This document shows, piece after piece, positions 8,301 through 15,563 of a stretch of DNA of 33,705 bases. Every line of letters begins with the position of its first letter. The first letter of the stretch is position 1. The notes under the pieces were generated by a model, which did not search any database, was not told the origin of the DNA, and saw only the letters and a program-made list of their open reading frames with translations. The DNA lies in assembly GCA_902386535.1 (NCBI GenBank), contig CABMJK010000042.1, positions 1-33,705 of the forward strand, written 5' to 3'. The stretch is from Candidatus Burarchaeum australiense (GTDB lineage Archaea > Micrarchaeota > Micrarchaeia > Burarchaeales > Burarchaeaceae). The translations under genes were made by a program, and so were the position numbers.

Positions 8301-8330
8301 CAGACCAACCTCTCAGGAATAGCTATCTAC

Positions 8331-8354
8331 TATGCCTTTCCGGCTTTTTAAATT
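8331..8354 (-). promoter_or_regulatory. Promoter-like element shared with other orphan genes
   Basis: On the minus strand the sequence TTTAAAAAGCCGGAAAGGC then ATA precedes the 248-aa orphan. Its core AAAAGCCkGAAAsGGCATA recurs upstream of the gene at 12010 with nearly the same distance to the start codon (30 versus 31 nt). A looser version occurs before the gene at 22607. The AT-rich 5' part would be the TATA box. Confidence 0.5.
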
Positions 8355-8357
8355 GAA

Positions 8358-9107
8358 CTAAGCCGAGTGCTCCTTCCTCGCCCTTTGCAGCTGCTCGTGC
8401 GTGCCGATGTCGAACCACTTGCCCTTGTAAACATGGCCCTTCAGCCTGGCCCTCTTGACGAGCCAGCCGATGAAATCCCCGACCCTGTCAAGCCCGCCGC
8501 CGGCCTGCGCGTACTCGGGCAGGAGCTCTAGCAGCTCCTTATTCAACACGTAGCAGCCGGTAGAAGTGAGCGTGCTCTTCGGCTTTGCCGGCTTCTCCTC
8601 GAAATCAGTCACCACGCCCTGCCTGTTCACGGCGCAGACGCCGTAGTGCTTCGCCACCTCGCGGTCCTTCACGTCCACGAGCACTATGGCATTCTCCTTC
8701 TCGTTGGCCGCTATCTCCTCCAGCAGTTTGGTGATGCCGGGCCCGAACAAATTGTCCGAGGCCATTATGAGCGTGCGCCCATTCAGCAGCCCCTTGTTGT
8801 GCATGTGCAGAAGCGCGCCCACCGCGCCCTTCTTGCTCGACTCGCTAGTGCCCTCCTCCACGAGCATCTCGACCCTTTTCTTGCACCGCATCTTCCACTT
8901 CAGCAGGAAGTTGTGGAAATTCGGCGCGAACTTCTCGTTGGTGGTGAGATAAATGACCTCGACCTGCGGGATGCAGTCGAGCTGGTTAAGCACGTGCTCG
9001 AGAATCGTCTTCTCGCCCACCTCGAGCAGGGCCTTTGGCTTGTCTTTTGTAAGCGGCCAGAGCCGCGTCGCGTATCCGCCTGCCAGCAGCACAACCTTGA
9101 GTTTCAT
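8358..9107 (-). CDS. Sugar-phosphate nucleotidyltransferase (RmlA/GlmU-N-like)
   Basis: 249 aa, Rossmann-like NTP_transferase domain making an NDP-sugar from sugar-1-phosphate and NTP in the cytoplasm. The signature LLAGGYATRLWPLTKDKPKA sits at residues 6-25 with the expected Arg and Lys (the usual GxGTR is GYATR). Further family marks are ASDNLFG (metal-binding Asp), HYGVC, FEEKP and GKWFDIGT near the C-terminus. No left-handed beta-helix follows, so it is not a full GlmU. Third gene of an apparent operon behind the WecB-like epimerase (gap 49 nt). Exact sugar and nucleotide cannot be told from sequence. Confidence 0.85.
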   Translation of the reverse strand: MKLKVVLLAGGYATRLWPLTKDKPKALLEVGEKTILEHVLNQLDCIPQVEVIYLTTNEKFAPNFHNFLLKWKMRCKKRVEMLVEEGTSESSKKGAVGALLHMHNKGLLNGRTLIMASDNLFGPGITKLLEEIAANEKENAIVLVDVKDREVAKHYGVCAVNRQGVVTDFEEKPAKPKSTLTSTGCYVLNKELLELLPEYAQAGGGLDRVGDFIGWLVKRARLKGHVYKGKWFDIGTHEQLQRARKEHSA

Positions 9108-9156
9108 TTCCGCATCCCCGCCATTTTCCTTTCCCCTTTTCCGCCCGCACCTTCAC

Positions 9157-10296
9157 TCACACTATCTTATTCTCCCATCTTTCCATCTTCCCTTCGAACT
9201 TCTCAATTAAATCAATTATCCTGCCCGCGCTCTTCCCGTCGCCATAGGGGTTGGGCGCCGCCCGCATCTTCGCAGCCAGCTTCCCGTCCTCCATCACCTT
9301 CCGGGTCCAATCGACAATGCTGGCCTTCTCGGTGCCCACGCACCTGTTGGCCCCGACCTCCACGCTCTCGGGCCTGTCGGTCACGTATCTTATCGTGAGG
9401 CACGGGATTTTTAGCGAGCAGCACTCCTCCTGCAGACCGCCGCTGTCGGTCAGGACGAGCTTGCTCTCGAGCATTATGCGCAGCGCGTCAGTATATTTGG
9501 GCAGGCAGGGAACCCAAATCAGGTGCTTCGCCTTCGCCAGCCTCTCGGCATAGCCATACCTCTCGGCCGCCTGCTGCGTGCTCGGCAGCACTGAGCAGAA
9601 CACCTTGTAGTCCTCGAGCGCGAGCAGGGACTCGAAAATGCCCCTCATCCTCTCCTCGTGCAGCATGTTCTCCTTCCTGTGCACTGACCAGAAGATGAGC
9701 TTCTTCTCGCCCTTCAGCCTGAACTGCTCCAGAATCGTACTCTTCTTGCGCGCAAGCTCGGCGTGCTGCAGCGCCGCATCCACCACCGTGTTCCCGACGA
9801 CGAAAATCCTGTCAGCCGGCGCGCCCTCAGATAGGAGTGCCCTCCGGTTTTTCTCGGTGGCCGCGAAGAAAAGCGCCGAGCACGCGTCGTTCGCGCGTGT
9901 GCATATCTGCTCAGGATACGGCTCCCAGGAGTTCGTGCGTAGGCCCGCCTCCACATGGCCCACTGGCACGAGCGCCAGCGCGCCCGCGAGCGATAGGAAC
10001 ATGGCAGTGAACGTGTCCCCGTGCGTGAGCAGGATGTCCGGCTTCTCCTTCTTCAATATCCTCTCGGCTTCCACCAGCATCTTCGCGCCCATCTCGGTGG
10101 CCGTGCCCCGCGCGCCGATGTCGTAGTCCGGCCTCGGCAACTCCAGGTCATCGAAAACCTCCTCGTACAGGTTGGGCGAGTAGTGCTGGCCCGAATAGAG
10201 TATTTTCGTCTCGTGGCCGCGCTTCAGGCTCTCGCGCACGAGCGGAGCCATTTTGATTGAGCAGGCCCTCGTACCAAACGCATGCATTATTTTCAT
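9157..10296 (-). CDS. wecB: UDP-N-acetylglucosamine 2-epimerase-like protein (WecB family)
   Basis: 379 aa, non-hydrolysing UDP-GlcNAc 2-epimerase family, which interconverts UDP-GlcNAc and UDP-ManNAc for surface glycans. Residues aligning with known active-site positions are present: K15 in SIKMAPL, D94 in THGDTFT, E116 in HVEAGLRT, E129 in YPEQ, H206 in SVHRKEN; DSGGLQEE and NPYGDG follow. Two oddities: the usual GTRPE is GTRAC, and the PEExxR helix has one extra residue before the Arg. ATG 10296 is preferred to the GTG at 10311 because that GTG lies inside the GGTGAGG ribosome binding site. It follows the RHH-nucleotidyltransferase by 35 nt. Confidence 0.83.
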   Translation of the reverse strand: MKIMHAFGTRACSIKMAPLVRESLKRGHETKILYSGQHYSPNLYEEVFDDLELPRPDYDIGARGTATEMGAKMLVEAERILKKEKPDILLTHGDTFTAMFLSLAGALALVPVGHVEAGLRTNSWEPYPEQICTRANDACSALFFAATEKNRRALLSEGAPADRIFVVGNTVVDAALQHAELARKKSTILEQFRLKGEKKLIFWSVHRKENMLHEERMRGIFESLLALEDYKVFCSVLPSTQQAAERYGYAERLAKAKHLIWVPCLPKYTDALRIMLESKLVLTDSGGLQEECCSLKIPCLTIRYVTDRPESVEVGANRCVGTEKASIVDWTRKVMEDGKLAAKMRAAPNPYGDGKSAGRIIDLIEKFEGKMERWENKIV

Positions 10297-10331
10297 TTTA
10301 TCAAACCTCACCTGAATGGTCGCCTATTTCA

Positions 10332-11180
10332 TTAGCCCAATTCCTTCTCGGCCCTCTGCAGGCTCGCCCTGTCGCCCAAGTCCACCCACTTGCCGCTGAA
10401 CACGTAGCCCCGCATGAGGCCCTTGCGCGCCAGCGACGGGAAGACATCGCGCTCGAGCATTCCCTGCCCGGGCAAAGAATCGAAAATCCTTTCGCTCAAC
10501 ACATACACGCCCGCGTTAACCAGCCTGCTCTCGCCCTTTTGTTTTGCTTTTTCCTCGAACTTCACAATCTTCTCGCCTTCGGTCTCGGCCACCCCATAGC
10601 GGCCCTCATCTCGCACAGACTTCAATGCCATGGTGGCCAGTGCGCCGCTCTTGCGATGGGCTTCAAGCATGGCACGCAAATCGAAATCGCACAAAACATC
10701 TCCGTTGAGGACAACAAACGTTCCGTTCATTTTTTCCTCCGCATTTTTCACAGCGCCTGCAGTCCCGAGCGGTTTGCTTTCCCGCACAAAATCAATCTCA
10801 ACCCCAAAAGCCTCTCCGTTCTTGAAATACGCCGCAATCTCCTCGCCGCTCTGCCCAATTGCAAGCACAATGTGCTTCACGCCGTTGGCCTTCAGCCATT
10901 CAATTGTCCTTTGCAGGATGGGCTTGCCGCCAACCTCGACGAGCGCGCGCGGAAGATGGTAAGTGGAAGGCGTGAGGCCCCTTTTCTCCCCGCCGCACAG
11001 AACCAGGGCGCGCGTCTCGCTCCCGCCGCCCAACGCCTTCATCAACAGCAATTCCATGGCGTGCGAGCGCGACTTCACGTTGGTGCCGTCCACCCGCGCG
11101 TCGACGCGCTTCAGCAGTCCCGCGTCTATGCTGATTGCAACCTTCTCCTTCCCGTGCTTTCCCGCGCTTCCACCACCCAT
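10332..11180 (-). CDS. Ribbon-helix-helix domain fused to sugar nucleotidyltransferase
   Basis: 282 aa. Residues 12-50 form a CopG/MetJ-like ribbon-helix-helix: strand KVAISID, helix AGLLKRVDARV, then SRSHAMELLLMKALGG. From about residue 57 a NTP_transferase domain follows with LNGD (metal Asp161), PLGTAGAV, VNAGVYVL and GKWVDLGD. Its N-terminal signature is altered: GGxGTRLxPLT...PKA reads CGGEKRGLTPS...LPRA, so catalysis is uncertain. Cytoplasmic. ATG 11180 is chosen over 11186 because AAGGT then has usable spacing. It heads an operon with the WecB-like epimerase and a second nucleotidyltransferase; three 10-bp repeats cover its start region and suggest that it controls its own operon. Fusion is read directly; regulation is inferred. 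Confidence 0.8.
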   Translation of the reverse strand: MGGGSAGKHGKEKVAISIDAGLLKRVDARVDGTNVKSRSHAMELLLMKALGGGSETRALVLCGGEKRGLTPSTYHLPRALVEVGGKPILQRTIEWLKANGVKHIVLAIGQSGEEIAAYFKNGEAFGVEIDFVRESKPLGTAGAVKNAEEKMNGTFVVLNGDVLCDFDLRAMLEAHRKSGALATMALKSVRDEGRYGVAETEGEKIVKFEEKAKQKGESRLVNAGVYVLSERIFDSLPGQGMLERDVFPSLARKGLMRGYVFSGKWVDLGDRASLQRAEKELG

Positions 11181-11210
11181 TGTCATACCTTTTCATACTA
11201 TTTCATACCG
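11181..11210. promoter_or_regulatory. Three tandem 10-bp repeats, candidate RHH operator
   Basis: The plus strand reads TGTCATACCT, TTTCATACTA, TTTCATACCG: three adjacent units of exactly 10 bp sharing TCATAC (GTATGA on the other strand). They lie between the TATA box and the start codon of the RHH-nucleotidyltransferase, over its predicted transcription start and ribosome binding site. One recognition element per helical turn is what ribbon-helix-helix dimers bind cooperatively, so this is a good candidate operator for the protein encoded immediately downstream. Confidence 0.65.
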
Positions 11211-11215
11211 CACTC

Positions 11216-11223
11216 TTTATAAA
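11216..11223. promoter_or_regulatory. Palindromic TATA box between divergent genes
   Basis: TTTATAAA is its own reverse complement. It is centred about 39 nt before the RHH-nucleotidyltransferase ATG (minus) and about 34 nt before the SdpI-like ATG (plus), so one TBP site could serve both directions with short leaders. Confidence 0.6.
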
Positions 11224-11253
11224 CCTGCCCGCCGAAAAACACGTGGTGATCGC

Positions 11254-11916
11254 ATGGACAGGCGCATGTACTATCCCTTACTCATCGTGCTGGTCATGAT
11301 TTTCATGGGCGCCTACTTCTACCCGCAGCTTCCCGCCCGCGTGCCATCGCACTGGGATGCGTCGGGCGAGGTGAACGGCTATTCCTCGCGCGCGGTCGCG
11401 GTCGTCTCGCTGCCCCTGATCGCCCTTCTGCTCTACGGCTTCTTCCTGCTCATCCCGCGCATCGAGGTCTTCAGGAAGAACGTCGAGTCCTTCTACCGCA
11501 CCTCGGGCCCGGGCTTCGTCTCTGTCTTCATGCTCTTCTTCCTCATACTCTACGTGGCCACGCTGCTCGCGGGCGTGGGCTACCAGTTCAGCATGAACTA
11601 CGTCATACTTCCCCTGCTCGCGCTGCTCTTCGGCTACATCGGCATCGTGCTGCCCACGGTCAAGCGCAACTTCTTCATCGGCATCCGCACGCCCTGGACC
11701 CTGGCGAGCGAGCGCGTGTGGAAGAAGACGCACGAGATGGGCGGCAAGGTCTTCATCGGCATGGCCGTGCTCATGCTGGTGGCGATGCTCCTGCCTGCCC
11801 ATGCCTTCTGGATTATGATGATACTCGCGCTCTTCGCAGTAGTCTGGACTTTCGTCTACTCGTACCTGGAGTTCAGGAAGGAGAAGCGGAAGGGCGAAGG
11901 GATTGACGGGCTGTAG
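11254..11916 (+). CDS. SdpI/DUF1648-family membrane protein
   Basis: 220 aa, integral membrane protein. The N-terminal DUF1648 part has a membrane span followed by the family signature LPARVPSHWDASGEVNGY (residues about 25-42). Further spans lie near 45-65, 87-107, 115-133 and a pair near 165-205. The SdpI-like part contains KRNFFIGIRTPWTLASERVW. Bacterial SdpI is an immunity and signalling protein for the SdpC toxin, but archaeal homologues are common and of unknown role. ATG 11254 follows GGTGATC directly; the longer open frame upstream lacks homology. It shares a palindromic TATA box with the divergent sugar-nucleotide operon. Confidence 0.85.
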   Translation: MDRRMYYPLLIVLVMIFMGAYFYPQLPARVPSHWDASGEVNGYSSRAVAVVSLPLIALLLYGFFLLIPRIEVFRKNVESFYRTSGPGFVSVFMLFFLILYVATLLAGVGYQFSMNYVILPLLALLFGYIGIVLPTVKRNFFIGIRTPWTLASERVWKKTHEMGGKVFIGMAVLMLVAMLLPAHAFWIMMILALFAVVWTFVYSYLEFRKEKRKGEGIDGL

Positions 11917-11955
11917 CCGCCCTCCCGGCAAGTTCGGTTTGCGCGCCTGCAGAAG

Positions 11956-11978
11956 CATTAAAAGCCTGAAACGGCATA
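11956..11978 (+). promoter_or_regulatory. Promoter-like element of the 533-aa orphan
   Basis: ATTAAAAGCCTGAAACGGC then ATA lies 31 nt before the ATG at 12010. It matches the element upstream of the 248-aa orphan at 8300 in sequence and in distance to the start. The AT-rich left end would be the TATA box. Confidence 0.5.
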
Positions 11979-12009
11979 TCTATCCCTTATTCTAGTGGGG
12001 ATGTGTCTG

Positions 12010-13611
12010 ATGGCAACAACTGGATCTTATCAAGTAGCGAGAATCATGAGCGTTGGCGGAAGAGAAGTCAACCCAAAGCAGGCGGCCAGAATAGAGGGGC
12101 GCTATGATGCATTCGCACATAGAAAGATGTATATTCACAGGGGAAGCCCCACTGATGCACTAAATAAGCTCACGCAGAGGCTTGATGAGAAAGGACCCAA
12201 GTACGTCCTACCAGGGAACCTGGAAACCGACAAGGGCGCATTGGCCATTGCTGCCTTAGAAATCCTGAAGGCACCTTATGCATACGGCCATGCAAAAACT
12301 GCTGCATTCAAGGCGTTGTGGCGCGTCTATCGTGCTGACGGCGCGGAAGTCATAGAGGGCGAGTTGAAGCGCGCGGGCCAGGAGAGCGGCTCGAAGGAGG
12401 CTGCGGGCGATGCAAAGATAGTTGCGCTAGCGTATCTTTTGGAAAATGACCCCAAAAGCTGGCAGGCCATATCCCGCGCCCTTGACACGCGCTACGATGG
12501 GGACGAAGAGCGGAGCCCGAGTCATAGTGCCACGAAGGAGCTGAATCCGGACCAGCGGATGGCGCTTCTCAACTCGATGCTCGCATATGCAGGGCCCAAA
12601 ATGCTGAACGTCGATAAGCACTACTTGCGGCGCGAGATTGGCGAGATTCTGACGGAAAAAGCGGCCTCGGCAGTTGCGGACAGGCGATACGTTGGCGCTT
12701 TTGAGAACTATTTGCGGGTTTTCGAGAACTACCTTCAAATGGCCAATGAGGCTGGCGCTTCCGAGGAGCGGCTGAAATATGCCTTCAGAAAAACTTTAGG
12801 CGTGCTCGCAGCCGCAGAGAATGTTGAGCGACAGATACTGGTTGCCGGCAAAGCCGATGACATACGCGTGGCTTTTCCGAAAATCAGCAATTTCTACCGG
12901 GAGGTCCAGATACAGTGCACTTACTGGCTCGATATAAATGCACTTCTCGGCGGAGTTCCTCCTGCGCTGGTTGACTTTGCGTCACAGCAGCTGAAGAACT
13001 TCGATTCCAAAGAAGAGGCCGTAGGTGCAAAGCTCATGGAGGCGGGCAAGAATCTGGAGGGCCAGAAAAACTACGCTGCCGCAGCCGCGGCTTACGAGAC
13101 CGCACACGGCATTTTCGAGAGCGCAAGGCGCCTATACGTTGATTCGCAAATGGAGGATCGCGCGGAGCTGGTCAACAACAAAGGCCTCGCAGCCCTGCAG
13201 ACACTGGACAAGATGGGTCAGGGGCTGATAATCTCAAGCGTAAATATGGTCAAGGATGCAAACGCCTCCATGGGTGAAAGCATACTGTTGACGCAAAATG
13301 CACTCGACCTGGCCGCCGAAGCGGCAAAATCAACCGATGTTGGCGACGCGGCCGAAAAGCTATCCAAAGCCGAAAACGCGCGCAAGGGCGCGGAGGAGAG
13401 CAAAAAGCGTGCTGAGGATCTGAGTGCTGATACGCTAGCATCCCTTCAGGCTGCACTTGCAATCTATTCTACTGCCTACGAGCTGTATGGCGCGCGGGAA
13501 CTTGCTGTCGAGCAAGCGGCAGTGAAGGAGAACGCAGAACAGGCACGTTCCCTCATGAATAGCCTCCTGGCAGTACCTGGAGTTTCCGAACGCGCAGCAC
13601 ATAACCAATAG
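12010..13611 (+). CDS. Hypothetical large all-alpha protein
   Basis: 533 aa, not recognised. Nearly all predicted helix with Ala/Glu/Lys-rich repeats; residues about 350-420 look TPR-like (NLEGQKNYAAAAAAYETAHG) and 430-530 look like amphipathic or coiled-coil helices (AAEAAKSTDVGDAAEKLS). No signal peptide, membrane span or catalytic motif. A scaffold or protein-binding role is plausible but unproven. Three in-frame starts exist (GTG 11995, ATG 12001, ATG 12010). I prefer 12010 because GGGGATG then lies at ribosome-binding distance and the promoter spacing matches the 248-aa orphan at 8300. Base composition is less GC-rich than the flanking metabolic genes. Confidence 0.65.
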   Translation: MATTGSYQVARIMSVGGREVNPKQAARIEGRYDAFAHRKMYIHRGSPTDALNKLTQRLDEKGPKYVLPGNLETDKGALAIAALEILKAPYAYGHAKTAAFKALWRVYRADGAEVIEGELKRAGQESGSKEAAGDAKIVALAYLLENDPKSWQAISRALDTRYDGDEERSPSHSATKELNPDQRMALLNSMLAYAGPKMLNVDKHYLRREIGEILTEKAASAVADRRYVGAFENYLRVFENYLQMANEAGASEERLKYAFRKTLGVLAAAENVERQILVAGKADDIRVAFPKISNFYREVQIQCTYWLDINALLGGVPPALVDFASQQLKNFDSKEEAVGAKLMEAGKNLEGQKNYAAAAAAYETAHGIFESARRLYVDSQMEDRAELVNNKGLAALQTLDKMGQGLIISSVNMVKDANASMGESILLTQNALDLAAEAAKSTDVGDAAEKLSKAENARKGAEESKKRAEDLSADTLASLQAALAIYSTAYELYGARELAVEQAAVKENAEQARSLMNSLLAVPGVSERAAHNQ

Positions 13612-13639
13612 TCTTCTATGCGGTCACGCAGCACGGCCG

Positions 13640-14242
13640 CTACAGGAACAGCAGCGCGAACGTGCCGCCTATGATCAGCGCCCACACCGCGACGTTCCAG
13701 TCCATGACCTTCTTGCCGTCTAGCGGGCCAAAGGGCAGCATGTTGAAGAACGCCAGCCAGAGGTTTATCGCAATGCCCTGCCCCACGAGCATGAGGCCGA
13801 CCATGCCCGGCAGGAGCACCAGAAGGATCGGGCTCGCCAGGAGGAAAACAAAGGCCAGGGCGATGTTGGTGAGCGGGCCGATGACCGAGACGATGCCGCT
13901 CTCGCGCTTGCTCATGTAGGGGTTGTAGATGTAAGTGGCGCCGGGCGCGGCGAAGACTATGCCGAAGAGCGAGGTCAGGAGCGCCAGCTGCAGGCCCATA
14001 GGCCAGGCGCGGTAGGCTGCCCACGAGCCATACCTGATGGCCATGTACTTGTGCGCCAGCTCGTGCAGCACGAAGCCAATGCCCACGGTGAAGAGCGAGA
14101 CCACGAAAAGCAGGCCGAAGTCGCCCAGGGTGAAAGTCGAAGCCCCGGTCAGCGCAGCAATGGGCTCCGAGCGGGCTATGGTGAAGGCCAGCGAGATGGC
14201 AAGCACGGAAATCAGGATGTCGTTTATTTCCCCGCGGTCCAT
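13640..14242 (-). CDS. Site-2 protease family intramembrane metalloprotease (M50)
   Basis: 200 aa with about six membrane spans. The zinc motif HELAH is at residues 60-64 (VLHELAHKYMAI) and the second metal motif NMLPFGPLDG at 167-176 supplies the Asp ligand; both are intact. It lacks PDZ or CBS domains, so it is the minimal archaeal/YwhC-like form. Such enzymes cut transmembrane segments of regulators or signal-peptide remnants; the substrate is unknown. ATG 14242 is chosen over 14266 because GGAGATGA lies just upstream. Convergent with the 533-aa orphan. Confidence 0.88.
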   Translation of the reverse strand: MDRGEINDILISVLAISLAFTIARSEPIAALTGASTFTLGDFGLLFVVSLFTVGIGFVLHELAHKYMAIRYGSWAAYRAWPMGLQLALLTSLFGIVFAAPGATYIYNPYMSKRESGIVSVIGPLTNIALAFVFLLASPILLVLLPGMVGLMLVGQGIAINLWLAFFNMLPFGPLDGKKVMDWNVAVWALIIGGTFALLFL

Positions 14243-14312
14243 GTCATCTCCTCGCCATGAATTCAATCTTCTGGTTTGGCCCGATTCTTCCCGTCCGCTC
14301 CCCGGCCCATGC

Positions 14313-14717
14313 CTACAGTATGCTGATGCTCACATCGGCCTCGAGCAGGCGCACGCGCGCCGGAGTGACCATGCCGGCATAGGCAAGCACAACCGCCTCG
14401 CGCCAGGTGCCGTCGGGCATCGAAACCCGTATGTGCGAGCCCAGCCGCCCGTCGTCCAGCGACACGTTGCCGCCGAAATTCAGGAACGGGATGGGTGGGA
14501 TTATCGACTTCTGGGGCGAGTTCACGACCATGACCGTGTCGCCTTTCCTCACGCCCCTAATGTGCGGGTAGGTGAGGGGCACGAGCATCGACATGGCAGC
14601 CGAAAGCGCGAGCAATCTCGCCAGCGTGCCCAGCGTCATGCCCGGCGCCAGGGTGTAGACTAGCAGCGAAAGCGCTGTCGAAAGCAGGAGCACGCGCAGG
14701 AACAACGGGAGTTGCAT
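14313..14717 (-). CDS. Small membrane-anchored hypothetical protein
   Basis: 134 aa, not recognised. Two hydrophobic helices at about residues 4-22 and 28-52, then a soluble beta-rich domain with GNVSLDDGRLGSHIRVSMPD and a C-terminal strand ending in ISIL. Upstream in-frame codons back to 15038 run inside the divergent gene and show no membrane or family signal. ATG 14717, preceded by AGGATT, is therefore preferred. It diverges from the 211-aa exported protein across an AT-rich intergenic region and precedes the M50 protease gene on the same strand (gap about 70 nt). Confidence 0.6.
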   Translation of the reverse strand: MQLPLFLRVLLLSTALSLLVYTLAPGMTLGTLARLLALSAAMSMLVPLTYPHIRGVRKGDTVMVVNSPQKSIIPPIPFLNFGGNVSLDDGRLGSHIRVSMPDGTWREAVVLAYAGMVTPARVRLLEADVSISIL

Positions 14718-14780
14718 GGCAATCCTTCGGCAGTTAACTACCAAACCGGCCTTTCTTGCACTAAACCTCTTCGGCAAACC

Positions 14781-14805
14781 TTTTAATATTGCCTCAATTA
14801 ATAAC
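14781..14805. promoter_or_regulatory. AT-rich divergent promoter region
   Basis: Two AT-rich boxes, TTTTAATATT (14781-14790) and AATTAATAAC (14796-14805), lie between the divergent genes starting at 14717 (-) and 14821 (+). The first is about 35 nt before the plus-strand GTG. Which box serves which gene cannot be decided by eye. Confidence 0.4.
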
Positions 14806-14820
14806 TTTCGGTAGATTTGC

Positions 14821-15456
14821 GTGAATAAGCTCATTCCGGCGCTGCTTCTGGTGGTCGTGGTTGCGCTAGCATACGTAGTCTTCTCAACGGGAGGCGTGCC
14901 CACGAAAGACGAGGCCCTCCGCTTCGTGCAGGAGGACCTGGCCTCCAAATACCCGGGCGCGCTCCAGGACATAATCTCGGCCGAGAAAGACGGCAACAAC
15001 TGGAACATCAAGGCGCGCGTGACCTTTGATGCAGGCACGCCCTGCCCGACAAGGCTGCACGCGGAGTATAGGTATCCCGAGTTCGGCTATGTCGTGCGCG
15101 AGGAATGGATTACGCGGGGCGAGAAGCTGGGCGACTGCAGCGTTTGCGTGGGCCTGACTGCCGACAAGTGCCTCATATTCTTCGAGGAGGAGGCCGTCAT
15201 AGCAAGCCACACCCGGATTGGCTCTGAGGAAGTGAGCCGCTATGTTCTGGCTCACCCGGATGCCGTGCCAACCGCCACCTTCTTCGGCGAGGACAACGGC
15301 TATGCACCGATCTTGCCCAGCGAGTCCGAACCTATACCCCAGGTCTACTACAACGTGTGGCTGGTTACCTGGCACTCGGCCTCTGACAGCAGCGTGCTGG
15401 ACGTGCTGCTGACCAAGGAACAGGGCAGGATAGTCAAGGTATGGACGCCGGCCTAG
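14821..15456 (+). CDS. Exported or membrane-anchored hypothetical protein
   Basis: 211 aa starting with GTG. The N-terminus MNKLIPALLLVVVVALAYVV is a signal peptide or membrane anchor without a lipobox Cys. The soluble part is alpha/beta with four Cys (CPTRLH, GDCSVCVG, DKCLIF) that could form disulfides outside the cell, and an amphipathic start (KDEALRFVQEDLASKYPG) reminiscent of PepSY-like or inhibitor domains, which I cannot confirm. Divergent from the small membrane protein at 14717. Function unknown. Confidence 0.65.
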   Translation: MNKLIPALLLVVVVALAYVVFSTGGVPTKDEALRFVQEDLASKYPGALQDIISAEKDGNNWNIKARVTFDAGTPCPTRLHAEYRYPEFGYVVREEWITRGEKLGDCSVCVGLTADKCLIFFEEEAVIASHTRIGSEEVSRYVLAHPDAVPTATFFGEDNGYAPILPSESEPIPQVYYNVWLVTWHSASDSSVLDVLLTKEQGRIVKVWTPA

Positions 15457-15499
15457 CATCGGGTCGGATGAGCGTTTTTCCGCACGCAGCCCAATAAGG

Positions 15500-15507
15500 A
15501 TTTAAAC
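15500..15507 (+). promoter_or_regulatory. TATA box of amino acid dehydrogenase gene
   Basis: ATTTAAAC lies about 60 nt before the ATG at 15564. This predicts a transcription start near 15530 and a leader of roughly 34 nt that contains the GAGGGGGTG ribosome binding site. Confidence 0.5.
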
Positions 15508-15563
15508 TAATCATTTTCAAAATGGAAAACGCGAATGTTTAGCGATAGAGGGGGTGCTCGACG

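Noticed and set aside
11181-11210. CRISPR-like or satellite repeat
   Set aside because: Three 10-bp units with no spacers; better explained as a regulator-binding site.
10963-11253. N-terminal extension of the SdpI-like gene
   Set aside because: It overlaps the RHH-nucleotidyltransferase coding region, the repeats and the TATA box; ATG 11254 has a perfect GGTGATC site.
14718-15038. N-terminal extension of the small membrane protein ending at 14313
   Set aside because: It runs antisense inside the divergent 211-aa gene and crosses the intergenic promoter; ATG 14717 with AGGATT fits better.
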